Source: Balamuthia mandrillaris (lineage: Eukaryota > Discosea > Longamoebia > Balamuthiidae). Taken from it: a stretch of DNA of 50,000 nucleotides. The stretch lies in NCBI GenBank assembly GCA_031835245.1, contig JAVKOQ010000159.1:1-50000 (forward strand), given 5' to 3'. Of this stretch, positions 20,366-31,701 are shown in pieces. The notes under the pieces are model-generated. The model was not told the DNA's origin, made no database searches, and was given only the letters and a program-made list of their open reading frames with translations. Made by a program: the position numbers and the translations under genes. How positions within the stretch are numbered: position 1 is the first letter of the stretch; every line of letters starts with the position of its first letter.

Positions 20366-23154
20366 ATGAAGCGAGCAATAAGTTTAGTTTGGTTCTCTGT
20401 TGTGCTGCTCGCTGCGGTCTGTGGCAGCCTGGGAACTGCAGATGACGGAGAGGAGGACTCATCGTACGGCTTGATATTATTCTTCTTTCATTTAACTTGC
20501 ATTTGAAGGTCTGATCTTTTTTTTGCCTCTGATTTCGCAGCGAAATGGCCATCTGTGAAAATGGCGTGTGCGATTTTCTAGCGCCAGAGTACAAACTCAT
20601 CCCTACTGAACTTCTCTTTGGACATTCCCAATATGCCCTTCCCTTGATCTCTCCTGACGGGCTAAAGGTTTTTTCAATGCTCGCTGTTTCTTTGGTTACC
20701 ATCCATAGTGACTGATGTGTGAATGACAAAACTACAAACAAGCTGGCCTACTTAAAAGCGGATAAGCACGGTAATCACACTATGAACCTCTGGGTCCGAG
20801 ACTTGAACGCCTATGCCGAGGGCCAAGAGAATGCAGAACGGCAGGTCACTTTTGACAAGAAAAGAAGCGTAATCAACTTGCTTTGGCCAGCTGGCAACAG
20901 TGGCAAGCTTTTATGCTTCAGGGACAAAGATGGGATTGGCCTTCCACACCTATATGCTGTTGACTTGGCGGTACTCACCTTCCTTGCTCCACTATCAACA
21001 TTTTCACTGAACGACCATTGATTCTTTTTTCTTTATTGCAAGAACTTGGTCATCCGTGACTTGACTCCTTTCGAAAGATCCGCCGCTGGAGAAGTTACAT
21101 TCAAAAGAAACAAACAAGATGAAGGTTCTCTATGCTGCTCCTTTCCCTGTCTCCTCCTGCTGAACTTTTCTTGCTGGTTTTGCCTCTTTTTGCGTGATTT
21201 GCACTCTAGCATTGATAACTATGAACTTGAAAGACTCGGCCTTGATGGACCTCTATCGGGTTAACCTTACCTCTGGTGCGACTGAACTGGTGATGGAGAA
21301 CCCTGGTTTTGTTTCCACGTTTATTCCGGATGAAAACCTTAACGTCCGGGCCATGATTGCTCTCAACATTTACGAGCAGACAGAGGCATTGTTGGTCAAG
21401 AACCCCAAAGCCAAACTCTCCGAATCAGAGGGTACTTGGAAGGAGTTGATTGCCTGGAAGCACAGGGTATGAATGCTTGTTATGCGATTTTGCTATTCAT
21501 CCCGAAACGTCTTGTTCATCGACCCTTCAACAGGAACATGGTTCAGTGGTGGAGTATGATGAAGATGGGAACCTCTACGTCCTGTCTAACAAAGACCGTA
21601 GCTCGAACGCTCTTTTATTGGTAGATGGGCAAACAGGGGAGACACTCAAGGAAGTGTCGGCTTCAGAGCATGACATTGTCGACGTTCTTATGGTTTCCGT
21701 TCCCTTCTCTTTTATCTGCACTTCATATCATTAGTTGGTAACCTTTGTCGTTGCTGTTTGTGTGTATTCAGCATCCAGTAAAACAACTTCCTCAGGCTGT
21801 AGGATATGTACGATCAAAAGTGGAATGGGAGGTAATCGACCCTTCGTTCAAGAGCATGCTTCGTCGTTTCGAGAAACTTCACCCAGACGCGGAAGTTCGT
21901 ATTGGTAAGGAGCGTTCATAATTGCACGTTTAAAAGCCCATCTAACTCAAACAACGGCAGTGAGCAGAGATGACGAAGAGATGAAATGGGTTGTTCACTA
22001 CCGCTTCAATTACAGACCATCACGATACTACCTCTACGACCATGACTTGGAGGATTTTGACTTGCTGTTTGAGGATATGCCGGCGCTGACTCCTTACAAG
22101 ATGGGCAGGAGAGCCAGCATCACCATCCGTGCTCGTGACGGGCTTGAGATGCCAGCATTCCTCACACTCCCGCCTTTTAAGGTATATTTGTTTGTCTGCC
22201 ATTTCGGGATGCTGTTGTTAAACCTCAACAAAAGGAGGCAACGAATCTCCCAATCGTGTTGGCCATCAGTCACGGACCTGGGGAAAGGGAACAATGGGGC
22301 TATAACGCCCTTGCTCAATGGGTACTGCAACACTTTCTCCACAATCAGAATGTGGCAACCACAGTAACAACTTTGTGTTCTCTGACCATCTTTTGCACCA
22401 ACAGTTAGCAGACAGAGGGTATGGTTGTCTTCAAGTCAGCTTAAGGTACCCTACGACTTTCTTCTTTTGCACCTCTGTTTTTATCTTTCCTTCTAACAAT
22501 ACGCTCATAGAGGTGCAGATGGTAATGCCACCAAGGGAGGCATCGAGAGCGTTAATAATGACCTTACCGATGCCGTCCAGTGGGTCATAAAGAAGGGCAT
22601 CGCCGACCCCAAGCAGGTGGCGATATTTGGTATTGACTACTTTGGAGGTTATGCCGCTCTTGCTGTAAGCTACCCTCTCTCACTCGGTTTCTTCATTTGC
22701 TAAGATGAACTGCATTCAAAAGGGAATGGCGTTCACTCCAGAGCTGTATGCATGTGCGATTGCGACTCCTGCGGTCAACAACCTGAAGTTATTTTTTGGT
22801 AGCCTTCTTTGTCTTCCCTACTTCTCTTCAATGATGTTTGTTCTTTCTTACCACCTCCTTCCTTTACTCCAACACAGAGAGTATTCCTGAAGAGGAAAGA
22901 AAACCGCTGATGCAAGTAATAGGCAACCTGAGTGACGACTTCGTAAACAGGAAGGTTTCCCCGTTGTTCCACGCAAACAGCATCCGTGCTCCAATGTTGC
23001 TCGCTCACGCCGATGGCGATGGATTAGTGAGCATGAGCGAGACCTTCCAACTGGTACAGACGGTAAGAGAGAAAGGCATTCCCGTCGAGTACGTTATTTA
23101 TATGAATGAAGGTGCGTTAGCCTTTGGTTTTTAAAGCTCTGTTTCTTCTCCCGT

Positions 23155-23196
<42 letters not shown>

Positions 23197-23405
23197 CTGT
23201 CTCGATGCATTCTGTTTATAACAACATGCCACAACCAGGTCAGGGCGTTATGAAGCAGGACAACACCATCGACTTGAGACAACGTGTCGAACAGTTTTTG
23301 GCGAAGCACTTGAAGGCTGGGAGAACTGCAAAGAAAGCTCAAGTTCCCCAAGGCACCACAGCTTTCGTTGTTAACGACAAACTCCCTAACACAGAACACC
23401 AATGA
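20366..23405 (+). CDS. Secreted S9 (prolyl oligopeptidase) fold protein lacking catalytic Ser and His
   Basis: Fourteen exons, from 20366-20463 to 23239-23405, sum to 687 residues with every junction in frame. An N-terminal signal peptide is clear (ISLVWFSVVLLAAVCGSLG). The middle part resembles the beta-propeller of S9 peptidases (DGLKLAYLKAD, YDEDGNLYVLSN). The C-terminal alpha/beta-hydrolase part has ISHGPGEREQWGYNALAQWL, RGYGCLQVSLRGADG and LLAHADGDGLVSMSET. At the nucleophile elbow the usual GxSxGG reads GIDYFGG, with Asp (codon 22635-22637) where Ser is expected. The final His loop EGHG reads EGQG (Gln codon 23241-23243). The acid residue region (HADGDG) remains. The protein is therefore probably a non-catalytic binding or scaffold member. 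Tail-to-tail with the CDC123-like gene, stops 26 bp apart. Confidence 0.85.
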
Positions 23406-23431
23406 ACATTTTGTTCGTAGTTGTTTCAATA

Positions 23432-25123
23432 TTAACAAGTTATACATTTGCTTTTGCTTCTGCCCTCCGTTCCTTTCTCTTCTTCTGCTTCTTTTACTGC
23501 TTCCTCATTTCCTTTGTCACTGGATAACATTCGAAAAAGAGGATAGGCCTCCAAATAACTGTCATCCAACGGAAGGTCATTCTTCAGTCGGCGAAAGTAA
23601 AGTGGCTTCTTCTGTTCTGCAACGTTGAACGTCATTTGAAGTACGTTTGGATTCAGCTCTTCTTCTTCTTCTTCCTCTTCCTCTGGACTTTCTTCTTCAA
23701 ACCATAGATTGGCTCCTCCTTGTAACAGTTTTCTATCAAGCTTCCAATCGAACAAAGAAGCTCCAGTCATTGGACCCTATTGTTTGGTTTGTAAACAAAA
23801 AGTTGTTTTAACAGAGAGAGAGAGAGAGAGAGAGCGCAACAGAGAAGTGTACGAACGAATGGATTGATCTCTATGATGTAAACAGAAGTACCAACAATGG
23901 CAAAGTCGATGATATATGCTTGGTACAACCGTTTCAACCGTTCTCGCGCTTTCAGCCATACATCCAAGATTCCTTTCACGACCTTTTCCTGTTTATTTAT
24001 GTGGTTAAGAGAGGTTAACACAGAAAAAAAGAGAAATAGAAACGAACCTCGTTTCCAACTAAGAATGGATAGAAACAGAGATCGTTATACTGACAAAGAG
24101 CTGTCAACTGGTCACAACAAACAAATCCTCTATACTCATTGCTGGTTTTTTTAAAAAAACGAGGTTAATAGAAGAAGGAAAAGAAGAAGAAGAAGAAGAA
24201 GAAGAAGAAGAAGAAGAAGAAGAAGAAGAAGAAGAAGAAGAAGAAGAAGAAGAAGAAGAAGAAGAAGAAGAAGAAGAACAAGAAGAACAAGAAGAAGAAG
24301 ACGAACAAGACGAACAAGAAGACGAACAAGAAGAAGAACAAGGAGAACAAGAACAAGAACAAGAAGGATTAAAAAACAAGGAGACAGAACGGATAACAAA
24401 GAAATGCATACCCAACATCAATCCCATCAACCCAACGCCGAACCACGACCTTCATCTTCCACGACGACTCGTCCTCCAAGTAATGCAACAAATCCGTGTA
24501 AGTCCTCTCGCTGGTGCCTATCAAGGAGAGGGCCTCTTCAGCGGTGGACACTTTGAGGACGCGTCCCACTGCCGTTTGCAGCGCTCTCAGCTTGTCGTTG
24601 ATGGACGTGGCGTTCAGCCTGTCCAATTCTTCCCGCAGGTAGGCGAGAATCTGTAGATGGTCTCCTGCGTGTTGGTTTTTATAAGTTAAAAAGGTTTATA
24701 AAAAAAAAGAAGAAGATCCAAACCATTAAGACCAACGTCTTTGGGACTTCGAGAAGAAAGACGCACGAAATAACCACCACCACCACACTCTTCTTCTTCG
24801 TTTCCCTCCTCCTGCTGTTTCTGCATTACGCTATCCAGCCGCTCCTTCAATCCTGCCAAGTCCCTCCGATGCCTCTCCGTGAACACCTCTCCTCCTCTTC
24901 TCCCAAGCACGTTTCGCTGGAAGTAGGCGACGAGGGCGCGGCCTTCGCGGATGCTCAACGCCAAAAACCGGGTCGGGAAGGTCCATTGAGGCAGCTCGTC
25001 GTACCATCTTTCGGTGTCGAAGAGGGCCATGTACTCCCATTTTTCTCGACTGAAGCTGGCCAAGGAAAAAGGGTTGACGCTGGCGGTGGCATCGAATAGG
25101 GAGGACACTTCTACTTCTTCCAT
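23432..25123 (-). CDS. CDC123/D123-like ATP-grasp protein, paralogue 1
   Basis: Five exons (24724-25123, 24412-24664, 24048-24141, 23857-23988, 23432-23776) give 407 residues. The layout follows CDC123 (D123), the ATP-grasp chaperone for eIF2 assembly: YFVRLSSRSPKD corresponds to the FPKLNWSAPRDA region, VVVRRWVDGIDVGNEYRGFV to the LRKW...EFRCFV segment, LTALCQYND to the ISQ segment, and VYIIEINPFGPMTGASLFDW to the metal-binding VWLIDFNPF...LF.W end. An acidic tail follows the core. The gene could belong to a sister R2K-clade ATP-grasp family rather than CDC123 itself. Start MEEVEVSSLFD is the first ATG in frame. A second copy lies at 44478-46240 on the same strand. Confidence 0.7.
24178..24366 (-). 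repeat. AAG (sense TTC) array in CDC123-like intron
   Basis: Near-pure AAG repeats on the plus strand for about 100 nt, then AAGAAC/GACGAAC variants. It lies in the intron between exons 2 and 3 of the CDC123-like gene, upstream of its acceptor on the sense strand. Confidence 0.95.
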
Positions 25124-25737
25124 CGTCGTCGTTCTTCTATTTTTTTTTTTGGTTATATTTTCGTTACTCCTATAATGAGTACCAATCAAAAATCAAAATT
25201 AAGGTGATCGATATTCATACGATCTTATCGTCATAAATGACGCAATTACGATATTTTAAAATTTTTCTGATTTATCTGGAAAAATGTCAATTTATCAATA
25301 AATATGTTACGATGTTTTCTCTGCACAAAATGTTTGCTAGTTAGTGGTAACAAGGGATTTGCCATCAACACCATGACTAGCGCTTTGTTGTGGTTAGGAG
25401 GTCTTTATGGACAATGCAAAGAAAAAGGAAGAAGGAAGGAAAAAGATTTTCTTTGTTGTTACTAAGAGAAAAAAAGAAAAGAAGAAAAACAAGAAAAAAA
25501 TGAAGAATGAACACTTAAAAAAGAAGAAGAAGCAAAAACAACATAGAAAAATAAAAAAGAAAAACAAAGAAGAAGAAATAAATAAAAGAGATCATTTTAT
25601 ATCATTCTTGAAATATTTGAGATATTTTACATTTTTTAAAGTTTTGACATAATTGACATATTTTATCGTATAACAATAATTTATTTTTCCGGTGAAACGA
25701 ACAGAAGAAAAGAGAGGCCAAAGGCAGTTGGAGGAGG
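25124..25737. other. AT-rich divergent gap between CDC123-like and LPCAT genes
   Basis: No gene supported. It holds AT-rich DNA, then a purine-rich plus-strand block (25400-25600) that yields a spurious Lys-rich 81-residue frame. No GTCGAC or TGACGTCA site was noticed here, unlike other divergent gaps. Confidence 0.5.
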
Positions 25738-25966
25738 ATGAGGAGAAGAATTTCGTTCAAGGGAAGCGTGCCGCAGCTCACCAGGCAGTTTTCCTGTCTG
25801 ACCCAATCGGGCAGAGCGCACCGCATGAAGGCCGCCCGTTTCGCCACGGTGAACCCGTTCCTGAATTTTACCAACGAGTCTCAGTGGACGCCGTACCTCA
25901 TCTTCAAAGTACTTTCTTCTTGTTCTTCTTGTGCTTCTTCTTCTCGTTCTTCTTCTTCCCGTTCTT

Positions 25967-25998
<32 letters not shown>

Positions 25999-28008
25999 GT
26001 TTATTTATTTTTGAAAAAAAATAAGACAACAGTTATTTGGTTGCTGTTGATCCCGATATTGAGGGCCGTTCTCATCATTTTGTTGCTACTGTTCGCCTGG
26101 GTCATCTCCAAGCTGGCCCTCATCGGCGTTCAGAAGGGCGTTCACCCGCTGGCCCAACGGCCCGTTCCGTTGTTCCGCAAAGTGCTCCTTCTCATTATTC
26201 GGTTTCCTCTTCCTCTTCCTCTTCCTCTTCCTCTTCCTCTTCCTCTTCCTCTTCCTCTTCCTCTTCCTCTTCCTCTTCCTCTTCCTCTTCCTCTTCCTCT
26301 CTCCTCTTCCTCTTCCTCTTCCTCTTCCTCTTCCTCTTCCTCTTCCTCTTCCTCTTCCTCTTCCTCTTCTCACTGTTTCTTATGCACAACAGCTTCTGCG
26401 CAAGGACCTTTCTCTTCCTCTTCGGCTTCCACTACATCCGCTGCAAAGGCCGACCAGACCCTTCCGCCCGCCTCCTCGTCTGCAACCATCCCTCCCTCTT
26501 CGAGCCCATCTGGTTCCTTTGGGACGTCCCCTCCGTTCCCAGTCCGGTGGCCAAGAAAGAGATGGGAGACATGCCGTTGGCCGGTCCCGTGTTGAGGTGC
26601 CTTGGCACCATCCTGGTGGATCGAAAGAGTCCGACCTCCCGCAAGGACACCGCTTTGGAGATCAAGCAACGCTGTTCTCTTGTTAGCAGCAAACATGATC
26701 ATGAACAAAAGAGCAAGAAGATAAAGAAGAAGAATGATGAGGAGAAGATGAAGAAAAAGATGAAAGTGGAGGAAGATGAAGGAGCAAAAGTATTATTGTT
26801 TCCAGAGGGAACGTGCACGAATGGAACTTGTCTCATTTCCTTCAAACTTGGTGCCTTTTCTCCTGGTTTGTATCTCTCCAATCTCTTTCCAGTTTAGCTT
26901 TCTAGTTTCTTGTTTTGCCCTTCCTAACGTGTCTACAATAGGCGAACCAGTTCAACCGGCAGTGGTTAGATATCCGTTTAAGTATGCTGATATAACATCG
27001 GGGCAACCCTCTTTGAGCATGGGCAAACTGTTTTTGAGGGCTTTGAGCCAGTTCACCAATTATATGGAGGTAGAATATCTTCCAGTCTATCGCCCTTCTG
27101 CGGAGGAGAAGAAGCATCCTCAATTGTTTGCTCATAACGTGAGAGAGGCTATGGTAACATCCACCTTATTCTCTTTAATAACGAGCCTTTCTTTCTTCAT
27201 TCGTTCTTCGTTCTTCGTTCTTCGTTCTCAAACTCTTCCATCATCAAACAACAAAACAAAGGCAAAAGCATTAAACATACCAACGACAGAACACTCCTAT
27301 GAGGACGTGGTCCTCCAAATGGAGGCCAACAAGCTGACCGGCAAAGACATGCCGGCCCTCGTGATCGAAACAAATCTGATGAAGGAACAGTTTGGTCATG
27401 ACCTCGAAGACTTTTCGCGAGAGAGCATGCTCTCCGCCTTGAAGCAGTTTGTGCAGATGGATGAGGACGGCTCCGGAGAGATAAGCTATGCTGAGTTCTT
27501 GGACGCGCTGAACCTGCCGGATAGCACTTACACGTCGAACTTGTTTCATATGTTGGACGTGGATGAGTCTGGAGAGCTCAACTTTCGCGAGTTTATTACT
27601 GGTTCGTTTCCTCTTTTTCTTCTTCTTGGTTAGTCTTCTTACTTCCTCGTTTTTGTAAGGAATGGCAATGTTACGAGAGAATGCAAAGAGAGAGGAAGTG
27701 TTGAAGCTGGCCTTTGAGGTGTTCGACAAGGACCAAGACGGAAAGGTGAAGCTGGAAGATTTAGGTTTCATCCTGCGAACCATTTTTCCTGAGCTGGAAA
27801 ACAAGAAGATTGAGGCCATCTTCTCAGCCATCGATTCCGACCACAACGGAGAGATCTCTTTTGGTACGTTCGTTTATTTTCTTCGTTTTCTTTCTATTAA
27901 CTTCTCTTTTGTTTCTCACAAAAAATAGATGAGTTTGTAAAGTATTCGAAACAACATCCAGAGTATTTGCAGTTGGTGCTTGATGTTTTGGCGGAGCGAC
28001 GACAATAA
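25738..28008 (+). CDS. LPCAT: Lysophosphatidylcholine acyltransferase with four EF-hands (LPCAT1/2-like)
   Basis: Seven exons (25738-25908, 26026-26201, 26393-26865, 26942-27153, 27262-27601, 27660-27863, 27929-28008) give 551 residues. A hydrophobic anchor (LLLIPILRAVLIILLLLFAW) precedes the PlsC acyltransferase core. The second block, LLFPEGTCTNGTCLISFK, is nearly that of LPCAT1, and EYLPVYRPSAEEKK follows. The catalytic block reads NHPSLFEP, so the HxxxxD aspartate is a glutamate. A Lys/Glu-rich insert separates the two blocks. Four EF-hand loops follow: DEDGSGEISYAE, DVDESGELNFRE, DKDQDGKVKLED, DSDHNGEISFDE. The enzyme reacylates lysophospholipids with acyl-CoA at ER or lipid-droplet membranes, here probably Ca-responsive. 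Introns 1 and 2 hold TTC and CTCTTC arrays. Confidence 0.92.
26205..26370 (+). repeat. CTCTTC hexanucleotide array in LPCAT intron 2
   Basis: About 25 copies of a CCTCTT unit with one dinucleotide slip near 26300. It is pyrimidine on the sense strand and ends close to the acceptor at 26392. It creates false Ser/Leu and Lys/Arg frames. Confidence 0.95.
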
Positions 28009-28154
28009 GTACTGTAGCTACCACCAACCTTTTTTTAAAAAAAATGTTTTTGTTAGTTGCATTTATATATTCCTTTAAAAACAAATAAAAGGAAAAAAGA
28101 GACTATTCACAATAATAATAAAAAGGGAATGGGGTTGTCGTAATGCTCAAGTGA

Positions 28155-28300
28155 TCAGATGGAGAGAAGAAAGCTGTGAGCGTCATCCAACAGAATGGTG
28201 AAACTGTCGTCTCTGTTGAGTTTCCACCATTCTTGCCTTATAAACTTTTTGGCTTTGCCGACCAACAATTCCCATTCCTATCTTGGAGTAAGTAACATAA

Positions 28301-28342
<42 letters not shown>

Positions 28343-29813
28343 TAAAAAGAACGTGCCTCATGAGAATCAGCAAAATAAACTTGCAAGAACGCAACAGCCA
28401 AAGCAGTGGCCCAAAGAGTTTTGCCCAAAGAAAGCGCTACTGAGGAGAGGTAATTGGGAAGGGCATCCAAGACCTTGTCCACACCACCAGAAACGCCCAA
28501 ATGAGAGACCAGCTTTTCGTCCAATTGCCACTCTCCAAACGCGCTCTGCAAACGAACAAGAGAGTACAACGTTTCTTTGCTTTTTGTTGTTCTTGATGTT
28601 GATGCAGTTGACGTTATGCTTTCTTTTTGTGCTTGTTTGCAATCGTTCTCATCCAATTGCTTCCTGTTGGTTTTCTTCTTTTCTTGAACAACGGGGGCCA
28701 CATCCAAACAAGAATCTAAAGAGGAAGAAGAAGAATCTGGACAAGAAGCTAGAATAGAAGAAGAGGAAGATGGAGCGAACGAATTTGAAGAAGAGGCAGA
28801 AAAAGAGGAGGAGGAAGAAAAGGCATTCACGATGGCACCGCCGATGCCGGACAAAGCGGCACCAACCGAAGACAGGAACCCAGGCCTGTTCAGTCGTTTG
28901 GCTGACATCTTGAAAGCACCAGCCTCCATCATCAAGTCTTGTGAGCGGTCGAGACACATTTCAATCGATTCTCCTCTTTCCAACACTTGGCTAGAACCAC
29001 AAGTTAATAAAAGCGAATAAACAACTACAAACTACAAAAACGTACTCAATGTTGGTTATCATAATAGCTTGGATATCTGCAATTTCTCTCTGAATAGCTG
29101 CGATATCACGTGGTCTGTTGCGGGGAGACGTAACTGAAGAAGAAGAAGACGACGGGAAAGGAGAATGACGATCGTCGGAGATGATGGCGGACCTCATAGA
29201 ACCCATTACTGCTTCTTCATTCTCGTGAACTGCGATAAAGGATGTGAATTGGCTCACCAAGCTGTACTTAAGCCCCAGGTTGATAATTTCCTCTTTGTTT
29301 GCCTCTTTGTCCTTCACCAGCTCCCTATATATTTAAAATAGGTTTTTGTGTTACCAAAACGACAAGAAAGAAACTAAAAGAAAGGGAGGCAAAGAAAGAC
29401 CTGATAAACGAACGAGCAGCTAAGCGATGAATCATACCATCAGCAACCTTTCTCCTCTCAGGCGAAGAAGCGTGATGATAGGCGCTCTTCAATCCAAATC
29501 GTAACTCTTTCCTTCCTTCCTCTTCTTTGTCAACAACTGCACTCAAAAAGACTTCTTCTTGAATGATCTTTTGCAGCTGCTCTTCACTTCCTTCCGCTGT
29601 CATCAGCTTCTCTCCATCAAAGAAAGCATAATGCAAGACTTTTTCCCCATCGAAAATGGGTTGAGAGGAAGATTCCGTCTCACGAAGCAAACAGGGGGTA
29701 AGAGTAGGTCCCCATTCGACTTTAGGCTGCTTCAAAACTGGTTGAAGAGCTCGTTTCAGCTGTCGCATTATAATGGCTTCTAATCTTTCTCCTGACTCAA
29801 TGAACTCGGCCTG

Positions 29814-29866
<53 letters not shown>

Positions 29867-30638
29867 TAAGCCAAGAAGAAGAAGAAGAACAAGAAGAAGA
29901 ACAAAAAGAAGAAGAAGGAGAAGAAGCAGAACAAGAAGAAGAAGAACAAGAAGAACAAGAACAAGAACATACCTGGCCGTTGCCAGCTCTAGCTAGGCCA
30001 TTGACGAGGTGAGGGCTGGCGCCAGAGCCAATGCCAAAGGAAAACACCCGAGTGGACTTGGCATTAGCTGCCACATAAGCCAACACCTGGTCCGTATTTC
30101 CCACCTCACCATCCGTCTATAGGAAGGGTTCCAGTTAATAAAAGTATGAGAAACAGAACATGAGAACGAGAAATTAGAGAGGAAGAAAGTACCAGAACAA
30201 AGACTTGCCGAGGGTAGTAAGGATCAGGAGGAGTAGACAAGATGCTTTGCAAAGGTGGAAGAATGGAAGTGCCACCCATGTTGGCTGCCATATCTTTCAC
30301 GTGAGCAATAGCTTTTTTCAGGGTATCACCGTTGTATTTCACACTCTCGGAAAACAGCTGTGTGAAATGACTACCAAAACCAACCACTTGTTATTTTCAA
30401 CGCATGTTAGTCGCGAACAGCAGAGGCAAAAGGACAAGGATATAACAGTGAAGAACAAGAACAACAATAAAAATGAGAACGATAACAAGAAGAAGGCAGT
30501 ACCATTAAAGCGAGTACCCAATGGAATGCTTTGAAGAAACAGGAACAGAGCGTTTTTAGCTTGCTCAATGCGGCTTCCTGCCATGGATCCACTAATATAC
30601 CAAATGTGTGTTATAAACCAACTCTACAAAACTTTGGG

Positions 30639-30699
<61 letters not shown>

Positions 30700-31701
30700 G
30701 TACCTTCTATCCACAACAAAAACCATTTCTGTGATAGTCTCCATATCTTCTCCGTTCAACTTTGGAAAGAACGACAACATCACCGCCACTTCTTTTCTTT
30801 CCTCCTTCTCATCTTCTTCTTCCTCTACCTTCTTCTTTTCTCTTTCTACTTCCATCAGCATGTGGTTCATTCGCTTCTTCTGTCTTCACCAACAAGGACA
30901 ACGGAGAAGAGAGATCAAACTTTCCTCCTCCAAAACATACTTTGCCTCTTCCTCCCATCTCCTCCTCCACTCCTTCTGCTTTCTCCATCCTCATAAACGA
31001 TGCATGCGAGGGACTCTCCACCGAAACAATCTTGGAGCTCATCTCCAACTCCACTTCCACTCTTCCTCCTCTTGTTTCTTCCTCCTTATTCTTTCCCGTT
31101 CCTTTGCTCCTCTCCTCCAATGCCGACTTTAGCGAGGTAAACGGCGGCAAGACGAAACGTATGGCGTCCTTCTCGCCCTCCTCTCCTCTCTCCAGTGGAA
31201 GCTCGCAGACGTAACGAAACTCCACCCTGCACCGCCTCGCGGGGAGAAGGTTGCCCAAGCTCATTTGGAAGAGGGAGGCCGAGTCCTGGTCCTGCGAGAG
31301 GAGGAAGGCCGAGTGGCCCTGGCTCAGGGAGTCCTCGTAGAGGTCGGCCGCCGCCTCCTTCTCCTTGATGCGGGCGTGCACGGTGCGGCCATCGTCGAGC
31401 GTGGCCGAGAAGGCGTAGATGGTGGCTTGCTCCTGTTGAAACTTCCAGCTAAACGTTTTTGTTTAATAAAAGAAAAAAGAAAAACAAAAGAGGGAAAACG
31501 TAGTTACATGGCCTCTAAGGAGGTGTCTTGGTCGTTGACGAACTCTTGGGTGACCTCCACATGAGCCACCATGTCCACGAGGCGAGCCCTCACGGAGAGG
31601 CCTTGCAGCGGCAACGGCTGTCGACTGTCTTTCGCGGCATACAGGCCGCAGCACACATTTTCTCCTGTCGTGGAGCGAGTCGACATGTTTGACGCCGACA
31701 T
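28155..31701 (-). CDS. VIT-vWA protein with an internal R-SNARE (synaptobrevin) motif
   Basis: Ten exons sum to 916 residues in frame: 31508-31701, 30941-31448, 30704-30879, 30503-30591, 30193-30386, 29973-30116, 29401-29810, 29046-29324, 28357-28990, 28155-28277. Residues about 10-160 form a VIT domain (FVNDQDTSLEAIWKF, then RIKEKEAA...YEDS). The vWA domain follows with an intact MIDAS: DRSGS, the Thr of GGTS, and LTDGEVGNTD. Residues about 638-695, encoded across exons 8 and 9, match an R-SNARE motif: IADIQAIMITNIDQVLERGE then SIEMCLDRSQDL and FKMSAKRLNR, with the zero-layer Arg in VLER. A Ser-rich linker and a C-terminal domain (FGEWQLDEKLV, LWATALAVAFL, EWELLVGKAKKFI) end it. The last intron uses a GC donor. 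Sense-strand pyrimidine repeats fill several introns. Confidence 0.85.
28885..29122 (-). other. R-SNARE motif inside the vWA protein
   Basis: Coding segment split by an intron (28991-29045). The heptad pattern of hydrophobic layers runs from DIAAIQREIADIQ through AIMITNIDQVLERGESIE to GAFKMSAKRLNR. It aligns without gaps to VAMP-type R-SNAREs, including the N(I/V)D.VLER core. No clear transmembrane anchor follows; the next residues (GFLSSVGAALSGIGGAIVNAF) are only mildly hydrophobic. Confidence 0.8.

Noticed and set aside
18529-21681. GTCGAC sites at about 18519 and 21680 as regulatory motifs
   Set aside because: They lie inside coding exons, so they count as background for the promoter motif.
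25407-25652. 81-residue Lys-rich frame
   Set aside because: It lies in a purine-rich intergenic stretch with no conserved features or splice logic.
26037-26897. 286- and 285-residue Ser/Leu-rich frames
   Set aside because: They read through the CTCTTC intron of LPCAT. Only their outer parts coincide with true exons.
28183-28277. Unspliced C-terminus of the vWA gene ending QFHHSVG
   Set aside because: Reading in another frame after a GC-AG intron gives a family-like end and restores the total length to a multiple of three.
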